From Xenopus tropicalis (taxonomy: Eukaryota > Chordata > Amphibia > Anura > Pipidae): a stretch of 64,000 nt of DNA. Positions 23,401-35,575 of this stretch are shown one piece after another. Each line of letters begins with the position of its first letter. The stretch's first letter is position 1. The notes under the pieces are model-generated. The model made no database searches. It was not told where the DNA came from and saw only the letters and a program-made list of their open reading frames with translations. The stretch lies in the NCBI RefSeq assembly GCF_000004195.4, contig NC_030677.2, positions 99,600,829 to 99,664,828 on the forward strand. The letters are read 5' to 3'. The position numbers and the translations under genes are program-made.

Positions 23401-26262
23401 ACTGGAAATGCCTAGGGCAGGGTTTCTAGTTAGTGCTAGCATTTTGTGTAATGTCAGAGCATTAAGTGCTTTCTAATATGAATGGTTGGCACAAGGACAT
23501 ATTGACTGTTTGTTCTGTAGGTCTCTCCCCCCTCACAACATTTTAATAAACGTGTTTTGAAATAATTTCTCTTTTAAAGACACAAAGGTTCTCTAAGTTT
23601 AAAAATCGTTTTTAATGATTTGGCTCCTTAAAAAACACAAAAAAACAAAACCCTCAACTTTCTCTTTATTTAGCACTCGGAAGACATGACAGTGATTCCA
23701 TAGCAATCACCGGGGTATCTGCTAAAATATGATAATTCCATTTTTAAAGGCATAATTCATCTCCACGCGCTGTCCAGATTCTAGCATTAGCTGGATAACT
23801 GTACCTTTTTGAAAAGAGGTTATCTCATGAATCCAACCCTACTGTGCCTATCATAAAATTGTTAATCTTGTGAAATCACTTTCTGCACTTCTGCAAGGTG
23901 AGATTATATTTCCGCTGTGCAAATGAAATGCTTGCCTGTCCTTAACCCTTCTTGTGTCACAGCCCTGGACGGCATAATGCAGGCTGGAAGTTTAAGCAGT
24001 TTGCCACTGAAATGTAAGGATGTCTGATAGAATCATCATTTTTACCTGTATTTATCTTCCGGGATGTGCTTACCATAATTCACTATAATTCAGAATATGG
24101 ATTCAGAGCTTCCAGCGTTAGGCCTTGCTGGCATTACTGATTTGGAAATAACTACATTGTGTACTTTACACAATGTTTCAATATGATCACCCAATTAGAG
24201 TTTGTCATTCAAAACTTTTGGGGAATACCAGAAAACTTAAGCTATTTTTAGTTATTAGTGCACCGTATGGAATGCTCACATATAATTTAAAGGTGTTTAT
24301 ATACTTTATACTTACTGTTTCGCGAGATTTTGCAGTCAACAAATAGGAGTATGTGCAGCTTGTTTTTGTTATTTTGTATTTTTTTCTGTATCATGATTTA
24401 ACAAAAACACAAAACAAAATGCATGGCAGCAAATTAAATTCTGTTTTGACATTTTTTGTAGCTTCTGCGAACTGCAACTGTTTTTAGAACAGCACAACAG
24501 CAAAGCAACAACATTGCCTGTCTTGAACAGACCTTTTAGGGATAATAGGATGTGATTATTTTACCCTTTAATTAGGTATATAATGTGTATCTTTAGGGCT
24601 TCTGTATCTGGCTTCTGGCTTGGTAGAAAAGTGGTGTAAAACATGTAAATTAAGATAAATATGATCGTGGAGGGTTGTGTTTTGTATGCATTCTTTGCCC
24701 TAGTTTTGCAGCTGGAAGAATTTGAAAAATCCCCCCCTTTTAGGCAGCCCAACTGTGTAAATGACATAGGACCAAATATGAAATGTTCCAGATCTCCATT
24801 TTGGCAGCTTCCGGCAAGAATGATTCATTGACAGAAAGACGGCTTGCGCCCGGAGCCAGTAGAATATGCCCCATAGTCTAGTAATGCATATATCTATAAG
24901 TATCATTATATTCCTAACACCTTCATTGCCATGAGAGGCTGAGCAGTGATGTATACTAATTAGGTTGAAGACCTGCAATATGTTTCTTTTGCTTTCGCTG
25001 TGAAACTGTTAAATTACCTATGCATCAAACTGGACTGTACCATGACCTCACAGTGCAGGAGAAGTTTCAGGCAGGATATTACAGTTCCAGCAATAGCAAT
25101 ATAAAATGCTATAATTATTCTCACCTCCCCTTTGTGCAAACCTGTTAATGAATTTCTTGCCCATAAATTGAATGGCATTCTGGAAAGCATTAAAGAAAAT
25201 GGAATGAGGTCAGGACCGCATTGACAAAGATGTGAGGAGTCAGACAAAAGCACAGAGACATGTTACTGTCTGACACAGAGCAAATGAGTGTGACAGGTTT
25301 ACCTGGCATAATTAGCTTGAGCTTGCTCATTATATAATAGCATAGGGCAAGTCCAGAATCCCATTGGGGAATCCAGTCCTTTGTGCTCTGCTCCTGTCAT
25401 GATACTCCATATAAAATGAATATCCCCCCCCACCAGTAACAGGAAAGGAGAGACTTTCCTACACAAAATGAACAAGAGTAAGGATAGGAGAGGATGTCAT
25501 AAAAACAGCAAAAAATATATTATAACCAGCTATGTCCTAAAGGCCACAGATGATACAGCTTCTGAAAGCAAGTCCTTTATACGTATACTCCTTTATAAGT
25601 AAATTCCTATTCCCTGGATTCTTCTTTGTATCACATTTCATTGGTAAAAGATATAATGTGACAGTGAACAGTACAATGTCCAAACTGCTTGTGTGGGAGA
25701 GAATTAATTAAAAAGGCTAAACATTGCTATTGGCACCTTTTACAATGGAATTGTATTTTCATATACAAAAATGTAAATTTTCCATTCATATGTTGTGGGT
25801 GGGGGGGGGAGTAAACACAGCAGACCAACTTTCAGGGGTGCTGGACTAATAAGGGGTCCCTTTGTGATCTTGATTGTTGCAGAGTTTCACAGTTTTAATA
25901 TATATCTGCTAAACAAATAATCTAGGCCCCAAAAAAATCTGAATGTGATGCCCAGTAAATGTTCCTCATGCTACTGTGTGATGTACTACTTTAGCAAATC
26001 AGGTATAACTAATGTGAACACATTCTCATTGTGGTTATATTGCAATCTGATGATGCTCATTGAATCTGACAAGATTATATTATTTTCTGTATTAAATTGT
26101 TTCTTGTCAAACATGTGACCTGTGTTTATATTTCAATAGATAAAAAAAGCCAGATAAAATGAAGGTTGAGTAGGATAGGTCTTCCATTCCGTATTGTATT
26201 TTCAACTGCCCAGCTGTAGGTAGCTACCTGATTAGGCTGTAGGTGAGCAGCAAATAAAAGGG
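20480..26262. other. long repeat-poor intergenic stretch
   Basis: In about 5.8 kb I recognise no repeat family and no coding exon. ORFs here are below 110 codons and without domain features. There is an A run at 22928 and a C run at 24730. Low repeat content next to a repeat-rich region makes it a candidate for regulatory DNA, but I cannot show conservation. Confidence 0.35.
25801..25810. repeat. G run
   Basis: An almost pure run of G (GGGGGGGGG) in a G-rich patch; simple sequence only. Confidence 0.7.
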
Positions 26263-26264
26263 CT

Positions 26265-26830
26265 ATGGGATTACACAGCATTGGCTGAGGGAGGTTAATT
26301 GTTGACTCACAGAGTGGGGTTTACTCAGTGGGGTGCTGCCTGCCACTGCAAGGAGCAGAGGGAGTTGTAACCGAGGGGCAAGAGTCACCCAGAGAAATGT
26401 TGAATGCCTAAGTGAAGGGATACTCAGAGAAAAGGTCTCTCCGAGCAGGGCACAGGACAGGATGGCTGCCTGCCTGTGTGAGGAACTCCTAGAGGGGCTG
26501 GGGGTGCTGCATGCCACGTCAAGAAGCAAATGGAGCCGTGATCACTTGTATGAGTGCCGGAATGACAAGGCTTAGTGAGAAGCCAAAGTGTGGCAGAGGG
26601 GGGTAGATACAGCAGGGCTGAGTGAGTAGCCACGGGTGTGAGAGTTACCCTGGAAGGTGAGAGCCCAAAGAGAGGGGACAAATCATGAACATGTTTGATG
26701 AACTGTTTGCTGGTGTTTATGTTGGGAATAGTTTACCCCAAAGAAACTTGTGTTTTTTTTGCCTGAAGAAATGGCATCCCTGTCTCTATGCTCCTGATCC
26801 TCTGCTTACCGTGCCTACCATAGCTAATTT
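26265..26830 (+). mobile_element. LTR-like fragment, GC-rich
   Basis: The stretch is G-rich with repeated GGAGC/GAGGGG words, and ends in TGTTGGGAATAGTTTACCCC, AAAGAAACTTGTG, CTGAAGAAATGGC and CTGCTTACCGTGCC. That tail is like the R/U5 end of frog gypsy-like LTRs, with GGGAATAG where AATAAA would be. ORFs in both strands here are a by-product of the GC content. The left edge is uncertain. Confidence 0.45.
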
Positions 26831-26835
26831 GCCCA

Positions 26836-26910
26836 AAAAAATTACATGTACAGGCAGACAGCATGTCATATATATATATGACATGTTGTCTGTCTGTACA
26901 CGTAATTTTT
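26836..26910. repeat. 75-bp near-perfect hairpin
   Basis: Two arms of about 37 bp face each other across TATATATA. The left arm has TTACATGTACAGGCAGACAG and the right arm has CTGTCTGTACACGTAA. In RNA only one A:C mismatch and two G:U pairs would appear in the main stem. It may be a tiny MITE or a local palindromic duplication. Confidence 0.75.
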
Positions 26911-27082
26911 ATATATGACATCAGTAGTTCCAAAAATATCCAGGGTAGCAAACACACTTTAGATCTCTCCCTAATTAAACCTTAAGTTGTTTTTCCCAGA
27001 GCATTTAGGGGACAACATATTCTCCCTAAATCTCACCTTAAGTGGTATTTAGGCTGGGGCCCCCATCCACTGCTTTAACCCC

Positions 27083-27122
27083 CCCTCCACAGGTTGCAGC
27101 CCCCAAGTTTAAGAACCTCTGG
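27083..27122 (-). repeat. hAT-like terminal fragment
   Basis: On the minus strand it starts CCAGAGGTTCTTAAACTTGG and goes on to GGGGCTGCAACCTG, resembling one end of a hAT MITE. Only one end is seen. Confidence 0.35.
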
Positions 27123-27129
27123 ATTAAGG

Positions 27130-29214
27130 TGACCAACATACCAACATTTGTCTATAATGCAGACATCTCCAGAAAAATGGCTAGCGCAGCTAGCTTAACT
27201 TCTTGTCATCATTTGTATAACAAGTCAATTTGGGCTTTGCCAAGTAGTTAGGAGTTCCTTATCGCTTCATAAAAAGCAAAGTAAGATATTAAAAATGGCA
27301 GGGCTGAATCAGCCTTTAAATAAAATTGCACAAGAAATTCTCCATCTGGGATTTGTGCCTTTGTAGCTGCATATGACATATCTAAATAACAATCAGCACA
27401 TCAACCAAAAATGTAACATGTTTTGGGTAATTTTGTAGCTGTGAACTGTTAACTTGTTCGAAGTTATATAATACAGTATCTTAGATTTACTTATTATGTC
27501 AAAATGCAAAAAGCCAAGTAGGTTTATGTCTCAAGTAAAGAGGCTTGTTAAATTGTGCCCAGTAAGAAACCAAAAAGTGTACACTAACCAATTAAGAAGA
27601 TGTCTGTAAGCTAAAGTTTGTCAGGCTAGCCCTACTTCTTTATTTAAATAACACATTTGTCATATCCCTTTTTGAACATACTTGATCTAAATAGGGGCTT
27701 TCTCAAAACTCTCTTAGGGATTTTAGTCTGTAATGAAACGTGCAGCTGGTTATTTACATGAAGATAACATCTGATTGAGATTTTCATTTTAAATTACTTA
27801 CAGAAATTAATTTTCAGAGATTACCAGCAGCCAATATGAGAATGTTATATCTGGAATAGAAAATGGATTTGAAGATCCCCCTGTATCCAGCCAGAATATC
27901 TAAATTTCATCTCGTAACCAAATTCCTTCCTGAAACATCTTCCCATTTTCTCATTAACTTAACACGACTGGTTCACCAACTGTGACAAGCGCTTTGGGGG
28001 ATCCCATCTAGAGTTGGTGAGGAACCCACACGATAACATTTGGATTTAGATTAGACGGCAACATTTTTTTAGCACTTATTCATATTTATAACCTCCCACT
28101 CTCCGAGCAGAGTGAAACACCCCGGGCTATAACTGTTAGCCAGAGGATGGCTGAGAAGGAGAGTTAGTTTATATTTTAGAAGGCAAGCTGCACTTACTCC
28201 TAATGTTTGCTAATCTATTGCTTGAAAATGGAACATGGAATGCTCAAGGTCTCCCTTTATAATTGAGAGGCAATTGTCATGTGTTACTATAATTTATTGC
28301 CTAGCACCCATAAACCACATAGCAAACATGGGATTAAATGACCAGCAAGTCAACAGTCATGTATACACATGTGAATGCTGAGTGAGCAGAAACTCCAAAA
28401 CATACACTTGCACATGTATGTCATGCTGCAACAGAGAAGTTTTCAGAGCATAGTGTTTATATACTGAGGGTGGTAATGAAAGTGTTAATTTGTTTCAAAT
28501 GAATTTTTAAAATGGATGTTAATTAGCAGTCAAAAAATTCTATTTATATATTTTTAAAATAGCAGGAAGAGTTTTTTTTTCAGTGTATTGTTCATATTAT
28601 TTTTACACCAGTCCAACTGTAGGTGCTCTGTGTGTATTATTCTTCTATATTACTCTAATAAATATGTTATCTCCCAGCAGGAGGAAAGAGATAACAGCAG
28701 TGCTTACAATTATAGAGGCTAATTGGGTCAACTTTTAACCACAATATAATAGAGCACTTACTCCTACTTTCCGAGAGATTCTCATAACGTATAAGTGATT
28801 GCAGAGCTAACGTTTTTAAGAACTTTTGTTGGTTTCTTGATTTTCATTTGTGTATAAATAAAAACAAAATGTAAGTACCTGAAATGTGTAATTTCTGCCC
28901 TTATCATCAATATTGTGTGTGACAGAGGTCTCTCTGATTGTGTATATATTCTCCCTTTCAGCATAACAAAACAAAAGCATTTAGTAACTCGTTCTGTTAC
29001 TAAAAACCAAGTCATTAAATAATAAAAATATCCTACAGAAATAGGCCAGCTGAGAAGTCTTGTCCCCTAGGGACCACATTCATATATATATGTTAATTTA
29101 CTACATCCCCAATTCATTCAGGTAATTAGAGCCCACTTGCCCAATGTGCATGGGAGAAAAAGAGGTTTTCTTTTCATTTCTCTTTTTTTCCCTGTATCTA
29201 TATGTAATAATAAA
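27130..29214. other. repeat-poor intergenic stretch
   Basis: No gene or repeat family recognised. The part at about 27700-28200 is compositionally more complex than its surroundings and has homeodomain-type TAATTA/TTAATT words. Confidence 0.35.
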
Positions 29215-29236
29215 ACAGACATTAACTGCATAAGTA

Positions 29237-29515
29237 CAGGTATGGAATCGGTTATCCAGAAAGCTCAGGAAGACCATCTCCCATAAACAACATGTCTCTT
29301 TTCTCTGTAATAATAAAACAGTACCTTGTACTTGTTCATAATTAAGATATAATGAATCCTTTTTGAAGGCAAAACAATCCTATTGGGTTTATTTAATGTT
29401 TAAATGATTTTTAGCAGACAAAGTATGGAGATTCAAGTTACGAAAAGACCCCTTATCTGGAAATCCCCAGGTCCTGAGCATTCTGAATAACAGGCCCCAC
29501 ACCTGTACTATAAAT
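29237..29515. mobile_element. CAGGTATGG-ended MITE, nearly complete
   Basis: It starts CAGGTATGGAATCGGTTATC and ends AACAGGCCCCACACCTG, flanked by TA on both sides. It includes ATCTCCCATAAA, AGTACCTTGTACTTG, AAGGCAAAACAATCC and TATTGGGTTTATTTAATG. Four copies occur in this window (2706, 11450, 29237, 40467). A TA duplication would fit a mariner-like origin, but this is inference. Confidence 0.7.
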
Positions 29516-29714
29516 GATAAAGGTAAGAGGTTAGTAGATAAATTTATCTAAAATCTAGTTTGCAGTTCTCTCTAAAAAGGGAAGTGAACATTTATAAAAA
29601 ATGTCTTGCATTAAAATCATTTGTGAGGATTTTAAAGGAACAGTAGATTAATTCATGGCAAGCACAGGAACATAAATTGAAATACAGCTGTCTTGTTTGT
29701 GATCACAATTGGGG

Positions 29715-30110
29715 AAATTTATGATGGCAAGTGCAGTGAGCAAAGTGCAATTTTGAGCACAATCACCATGTTTTTTCCACAGAATGTGGTTACACAATTG
29801 TGGCTGGTGCATCAAAATTAACACAGTCAGGCTTGCACTTTGACACAATTGCTCTAAAAAGTCCACCTGACGTAATTTCTGGTGTTTGGCGTGAGAAAAA
29901 CGTGCACCTGATTATTTGAATGAATGTGCAGCGGAAGCCCTGGAACCACTGCCTAGTCTAGGAAGCGCAAGAAAAACACATTTATACGGAAGTGCAATAA
30001 ACGCATTTTGCCACAGGTATCTTGTACAAGTGAAGGCTTTTTACACTCAGCTGACTGTGAAGAAATCTGTGCTACTACTACTTTGCTTGTGGTTGTAAAT
30101 AACCCCTAAT
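29715..30110. repeat. interspersed repeat, copy 1
   Basis: The words GCAAAGTGCAATTTTGAGCA, CCATGTTTTTTCC and AGCCCTGGAACCACTGCCTA recur at 39466-39800 with small changes. The family is non-coding and ends are not clear. Confidence 0.5.
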
Positions 30111-30601
30111 TTCTTGATATGCTCTTTAACTTTTTATCTGCATTTTAGCTAAAATTACAAGAGAACATCACCTTTATGTATTATAACTTCCTAAACTCAA
30201 AATATAGATAAAGTATTACCTGAGTAAACTGCTTTGTGTGCATTTTAACTTTCATATATAAAAGGACATGGATTTCAAAACACTACATAAATGCCAGTGG
30301 TACATTTGTGTTAGGTGCTGTTATCTTTGGTACCTTTCCCTGCAACAAGGGCTGACATCAACCCTCCTCTTTAGCACCTCCTGCATCCTTTCTCATCAGC
30401 TGGTCTGGCTGCAGTGATGACAAGTATGTTACGTGAGTATCCTGCACTTTGTTTCTGATGCAGCATTGTCAAGATAGAAGTCATGAAAAAAGTAGAAAGA
30501 AGAAATGAGTAAAAGAAATCTATCAAGAAAAGTATATATGATAAGGAAAGTATATCAAGAAAAGGGTTTTGGTGCCTTGACATAGATACAGTATATACTT
30601 A

Positions 30602-30977
30602 GGGGCAGATTTACTAATCCACGAATGGACCAAAAGCGTCCAAACGTGTTTTTTCGTAATGATCGGTATTTTTGCGACTTTTTCGTCGGCGTCGCAACTT
30701 TTTCGTCCCACGATTTTTTTGTCGCCGTCATGACTTTTTCGTATATTTTCTGCAACTTTTTTCGTTGCCGCGTGAAAAAATCGTATGGGTTTTTCCGGCG
30801 TTTAATATTCCGCAATACGAAAAAATTGTGCAAAATACGATAAAGTCGCGACGGCGCCGAAAAAGTTGCGACAAATACGAAAAATCGTGAGGGCGACGGA
30901 AAAGTTGCTAAATTTTTGTTTCCGATACGATTTGTTCCCTTTCGGGATTCGGATTCATGGATTAGTAAATCTGCCCC
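30602..30977. mobile_element. Harbinger-like MITE, TTA target duplication
   Basis: The ends are GGGGCAGATTTACTAATCC and GGATTAGTAAATCTGCCCC, flanked by TTA at 30599-30601 and 30978-30980. A 3-bp TWA duplication is usual for PIF/Harbinger. The body is built of T/A runs with CGAC, TCGTC and TTTTTCG words, so it is CpG-rich with many C/G-A/T steps. ORFs through it are artefacts. It is 376 bp and looks young. Confidence 0.85.
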
Positions 30978-31106
30978 TTAGATTAGATTATCTAATTAGA
31001 TATAGACTGGCTCTATAACTATGTTTTTCTAATTTCAAGTGGCAAGTAATCTTAGGGAATGGGACAAGCTATTTTATTTTAGGACATCAACAACATGTTT
31101 TGAAAC

Positions 31107-31646
31107 TTAAAGGGGTTGTTCACCTTTGTATAGTTCACATTAATAGCCATATACATAGTTAACAAAACTGAAGATGAAGAGATATTGACCTCAGAAGAAG
31201 CATCCCGCTGCTGATCCTTCACTTCTGCACAGACCCTGTGCTGGGGTGGTCAGTAAGCATTATAAATACTACAGTTGCTTTTTTTAATTCTTTTTTTAAC
31301 TAACAGTATGTTAGATTTGTGATATGCTGTTTGCCTATGCCATTGCATGAGAGATATTAACCAATGGCCTTTTCATTTATGTAACTGGCTGGAGTGCACA
31401 AGCAACCAATGAACTGGTCCAATAGGAAAAAAGTAAGAGCAAAGCCTGGACATGATGATGTAAGCGTATAGGAAATTCTCAGTGTGTTAGCTTCAAAATA
31501 GGCAACTCCCATCCTTTCGTAAAACTGACCAGAGAACTAGTTTAACGGGTATAAAAAATAGCTTTTTCAGTGGCCTTTTTACTTTTTTATTAACATTATT
31601 TGTGGTTTAATAATATATGGACATTGAAGGTAAGCAAACCCTTTAA
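31107..31646. mobile_element. T2-type MITE, full length
   Basis: The inverted ends are TTAAAGGGGTTGTTCACCTT and AAGGTAAGCAAACCCTTTAA with TTAA at both edges. It is 540 bp and non-coding. Confidence 0.8.
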
Positions 31647-31649
31647 GTT

Positions 31650-32300
31650 AGTTAGAAACTGCATAACAAGAATTGCATGTGAATAAACATTTAGCAGGTG
31701 GTATACAAGGTACAATTTGCACTTAATCTTCAGCTGTAATAAATCAATGTTAATGGGTTTGTTGGTGCTACTCAGTGTGTGTTTTGTCACATATAAGCAA
31801 TCCTAAAGCATTCCAGGAACCATTCACTTGTGAAAGATACATGGGGAGGGGGGGGTTACTATTGGAATCTGAATTGCAAAATCTAAGAGGGTAACTTGCA
31901 GCATTGATGGGGACTGCAAACAAGTGAAAGGGTAAGTTGTTCTTTGAGCAGCCACTGGCAGGGGCCATTGAAGTGTGGGGGTGGAGATGGGACAGTTGTG
32001 GTAAATGAGGGAGACATATTTGTTGCTGTTACAAAATGGAAGTAGAGGAGGCAAGGGCAGGGTGGCTGGGCCACAGCTAGTCCACAGCACCAGATTTGCC
32101 ATTTTGGGTCATGATGGTGGGAAATATAGCTCTGAACTGCCATGCATGCATGTTGTAAATTAAATCTTAGAGCACCCTCAAAGTGCTCAGAGCTGCTTTA
32201 GTACAGGTAGGGGGAGTCCTTATAAAGAAAGATATGTTGTAGTACTTGGGAATTCAGCTATCAAAAGGTAGAAAGAGTATTCTGTCACAAGAAACCTACA
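31650..32300. other. intergenic, no named element
   Basis: There is a G run at 31847-31854. No exon, RNA gene or repeat family is recognised. Confidence 0.4.
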
Positions 32301-32329
32301 TGCCAAACTTCCTGTTTTTTGACATGTGC

Positions 32330-33780
32330 TGAAGTGAGTCAACAGATTACTAATACCAATGCTAAAGGTAGGGGAAGGGGGAAAGTCCCCAAGAATCATT
32401 TCAGAAAACTAGGGCAAAGCTAAGGGCAAAAACTTCTGTGGTTTTCTCAGATATAGTACATGTGCCACAATTAGCAAGGCAGCGGGGCCTTAGGGAGATA
32501 TATGGGCGTGTAGGATATTGGTGTAGGGGAGGAGGGATTTGTTTTTTTTTGAGAATTTAGCTGAGTTTAATATTGGCTAAAGGTTTGCCAAGTATGGGCT
32601 GCACCTCAATGATGATGGTGCAGCAGTTGTGGTAGATCGGATGGCTAGAAGGTTGGAGGAGATTTGTTACTAGGCAAGGGGGGTGGAACAATGAGAGATA
32701 CTGTGGTTAGATAGGGATTTGGGCATAATAGGGGAAAATTGTATTGGAGATTTGGATAACACGGGAACAGCAGAACTGATGGCACTAGATGACAAATATG
32801 ATGAAACTGACATTGCTGATGACAGTTGAATTTACACAACTTGACATTTGATTCCTTGTTTCAAGTCAATATAAAAATAGAAAAGAAGGAGGGATATACC
32901 GTATCTATATTTTAAACAGAATTTAAAAACCAATATAAATAAAAATGCCATTGTGGAAAAGAAGAGGACTGAAGCCTTGTGGGTCATAGTTTTCACAGAT
33001 TGTAAGGAAAAGGGCAAATTTATTGTATAAGTATGCTATAACCCACTTGCGTGATCAAAGTGAAAGAAGGCTGCTTGCTGCTGAGTCTTAATATTAGGGA
33101 ATTTTAATTACCCAGAGATTGACTGGAACAATTGTACTGCCATTTAATGGAAACAATTGTATAAACTTACTACATGGCAATTTTATTTCACAGATTGTTA
33201 AAGAGCCAAGCAGAAATCATGCTATACCAGATCGAATAATAATCATCATCATCAGTAATAGTGACCATAATAGTATCTCATTTAAAATTCATTTCAAAAA
33301 GCAAACATACACTGGGTTAACAAAGAATCTACATTTCTGAAAAGCAAAGATTAGCACCTTAAGATCATTGCTTCAATACATAGATTGGATCATGAGGTTT
33401 TTAGCTAATTACAGAACAGCAGTGGTTGTCATTTAGAATGATATTAAATCATTCTATTAATTTATTCCCTGAAAACGGAAATTGAAAATTGTAGAGGACC
33501 ACCCTATGTTTCTTAACTAAGAAGTTGAAGAAGTCAAAAGTAAGGAAATTAATAGGGATGAATAGGAACTATTTAAAAAACTACACGTTAGTTGGAACAG
33601 ATGCTTCTTTTAAAGCATGTAAGTGCCACAAGTGTTGTAAAGCATCAATCAAGAATGCAAAAGTAGTTTGGAACTGATTGATTAACAAGCAAAACTAATC
33701 CCAATTATTTTTTATGTGAATCATTAATAGTAAAAAAGATGCTGGTTGAAAGTGTGTTTACATTAAAAAATGGAAATAAA
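32330..33780 (+). pseudogene. heavily decayed CR1/L2-type LINE, possible
   Basis: Broken reading frames carry LINE-like traces. GGGCTGCACCTCAATGATGA reads GLHLNDDGAA, as at the end of an esterase-like ORF1. TTAGGGAATTTTAATTACCC reads LGNFNYPEIDW, like the GDFN box of the AP endonuclease. Further on, YKACKCHKCCKASIKNAK-like text precedes 33660. There are many stops. A later part with RPHLE-like sequence lies at 35108-35250. The call is weak because of decay. Confidence 0.4.
33732..33776 (+). repeat. direct repeat, copy A (about 1 kb from copy B)
   Basis: AAAAGATGCTGGTTGAAAGT, GTG and TTACATTAAAAAA occur here and again at 34733-34778 with one-base changes. The pair is 1.0 kb apart in the same direction. 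Confidence 0.75.
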
Positions 33781-33787
33781 TTGGTAC

Positions 33788-33925
33788 TTAAAGGGCACCT
33801 ATCTTTCTAATTACCCTCCTCCACTAGACGTGCAGTATAATAGAGCCCACACTTTGGTTGTGGAAAACTATTTTAAAAAAAATATATATAGCCCCCTGCA
33901 GTTCTAGGGCTGAGAGAGCATACAC
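33788..33925. mobile_element. T2-like MITE fragment
   Basis: It begins TTAAAGGGCACCTATC and has CTCCACTAGACGTGCAGTA further in, like the 5' end of T2-type MITEs. No right end is seen. Confidence 0.45.
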
Positions 33926-33929
33926 CTCT

Positions 33930-34300
33930 GATTTATCAATTTTTTTTTTAGCTTAAACTCCCAATTTTCTTATTTTGGTTCAAAAACTTGCATGTCCATA
34001 TATACGTGCAGAAAACGCGAAAACTTGAATGTAAAACAGCATCTTAAAGCTTTCAAGTTTATGTAGAAGTCAATGGCTGCTTTGCAATTGGCAAAATCAA
34101 CCCGCATTTTAAATTCAAGATTTTCAAGTCTTTTGAGATTATAACTCAAAATTTGAGGTAATTAAGTTTTTTTTATTTAAGAGTTTTCCATATTAATAAA
34201 TAAGCAACCATTTAAGTATTTTTAAAACTAGTGTTTATTAGAATCAGGATAAAAACTCTCCAATTCCCAAACTCAGAAATTAATAAATAAGCCCAATAGT
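33930..34300. repeat. AT-rich interspersed repeat, second copy
   Basis: Starts near CTGATTTATCAATTTTT and ends near TTAATAAATAAGCCC. It includes TTTATGTAGAAGTCAATGGC as in the repeat at 2111-2705. Confidence 0.45.
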
Positions 34301-34548
34301 TTAGTTTTAGAAAAGCCATTTGTCTGGTGGCTATGAATTGGAGATAATCTGATGCATAATTCCAGTAAAGTAGGAATGTGCATAGTGGAGTTATGGTAGA
34401 TGTGAGAGAGCTTTTACAGTGACTATAAATGACTGCTTTCTAAACTAAGGTCCTGTTGAGCTTAGTAAACTTGTTTGTACATGAATAGAAAACTAGCTAA
34501 TCGGGGTGCAGTAGGTTTCTGTATTAGGTTCACTTTTCACCTAATCAT

Positions 34549-34959
34549 TTAAGGAGAAGGAAAGCTACTGTTTACTCTCAATAGATTATCCAAAATAGTG
34601 CAAGCTCTAAAACACCATATTTATTTTGTAGAATGCTTTACCAAACCCTGACCCAAAGTCTCTGGCTGGATTGTAGCTCTAGTCTCAGATTACAGCAGGA
34701 AGAGGAGGGGAGAATAGAAAGGGGAGGGGAGTAAAAAGATGCTGGTTGAAAGTGTGGTTACATTAAAAAAAGAATAACATTTGGTAATTAAGGACCATAG
34801 GGGGTGATTTATCAACATTTAAATTCAAATACAGAATAGAAGAAAATAAATTCTTTATTTTAACAGAGGACTCAAAGCAGCATTACTGTAAGTGTTTATT
34901 AGTGTATTTACACCTTTCTGAAAAAGCTTACTTAGTTTTAACCTTTCCTTTTCCTTTAA
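34549..34959. mobile_element. T2-type MITE with foreign middle
   Basis: The left end is TTAAGGAGAAGGAAAGCTAC and the right end ACCTTTCCTTTTCCTTTAA, with TTAA edges. The left part has ATAGTGCAAGCTCTAAAAC and AGAATGCTTTACCAAACCC of a known Xenopus MITE family. Inside lies the direct repeat copy B (34733-34778) and a TTTATCAACATTTAAATTC piece, so the element is rearranged. Confidence 0.6.
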
Positions 34960-35099
34960 TGACTTGGTTGTGGGCATTATAATCAATGTATTGATATAGT
35001 CAGATGACACAAAACTATGCAGGCCGATTAATTTCATATTAGACAAAGTTTTGAGCTGTTTTAAATGGGGTATAGATTAGTGGAAGGAGAGGATAATTC

Positions 35100-35510
35100 T
35101 TCCTGTTTAAAAAGCACTGGTAAGGCCTCATCTTGAAAATGTAGTGCAGTTTTCGTCTCCATTGCTTAAAACGATATGGAAAAATATGGAAAGTCCAAAG
35201 AAGAGCGCCTAAAAAGGTTTCAGTTATGAAGAAATCCTTGCCAAACGGGTATTGGTTACACTGGAGCAGAGACTCTTATTTGAGATTCTTCCAGCAAACA
35301 TGAAGGCATGTAGTGAGATTAGAAGAAAGAAAGTCCCATCTTATAATTCAAAATAGAATTTTTTCATTCAGATATATTACACAGTTTGAAGATAGGGGTG
35401 GATGCATTTTTAGCTAGGGAGAGCATATAGGTTTACTTAAATTATCTTTTTGCACAAAGTTGATTCAGGGACTGTCTCAACCCAGGGCTACCAGGAAGGG
35501 TAGCAACAGC
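35100..35510 (+). pseudogene. 3' end of a CR1/L2-type LINE, decayed
   Basis: TGGTAAGGCCTCATCTTGAA, ATGTAGTGCAGTTTTCGTCT and CCATTGCTTAAAACG translate in broken frames to RPHLE..VQF.SPLLK, the C-terminal part of CR1/L2 ORF2. GGTTACACTGGAGCAGAGAC further on matches the usual following segment. It ends before the Penelope-like ORF. Confidence 0.55.
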
Positions 35511-35575
35511 ATACCATAGACTTCTAAAAGGGTGTGGAGAGGGAGAAATCTTAAGATGCCTTTTGGCATCACATA

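Noticed and set aside
26263..26681. ORFs of 80-88 codons on both strands
   Set aside because: The region looks like a GC-rich LTR fragment; no domain or splice structure.
30523..30890. Overlapping Phe/Arg/Lys-rich ORFs
   Set aside because: They are produced by TTTTTCG-type words of a Harbinger-like MITE.
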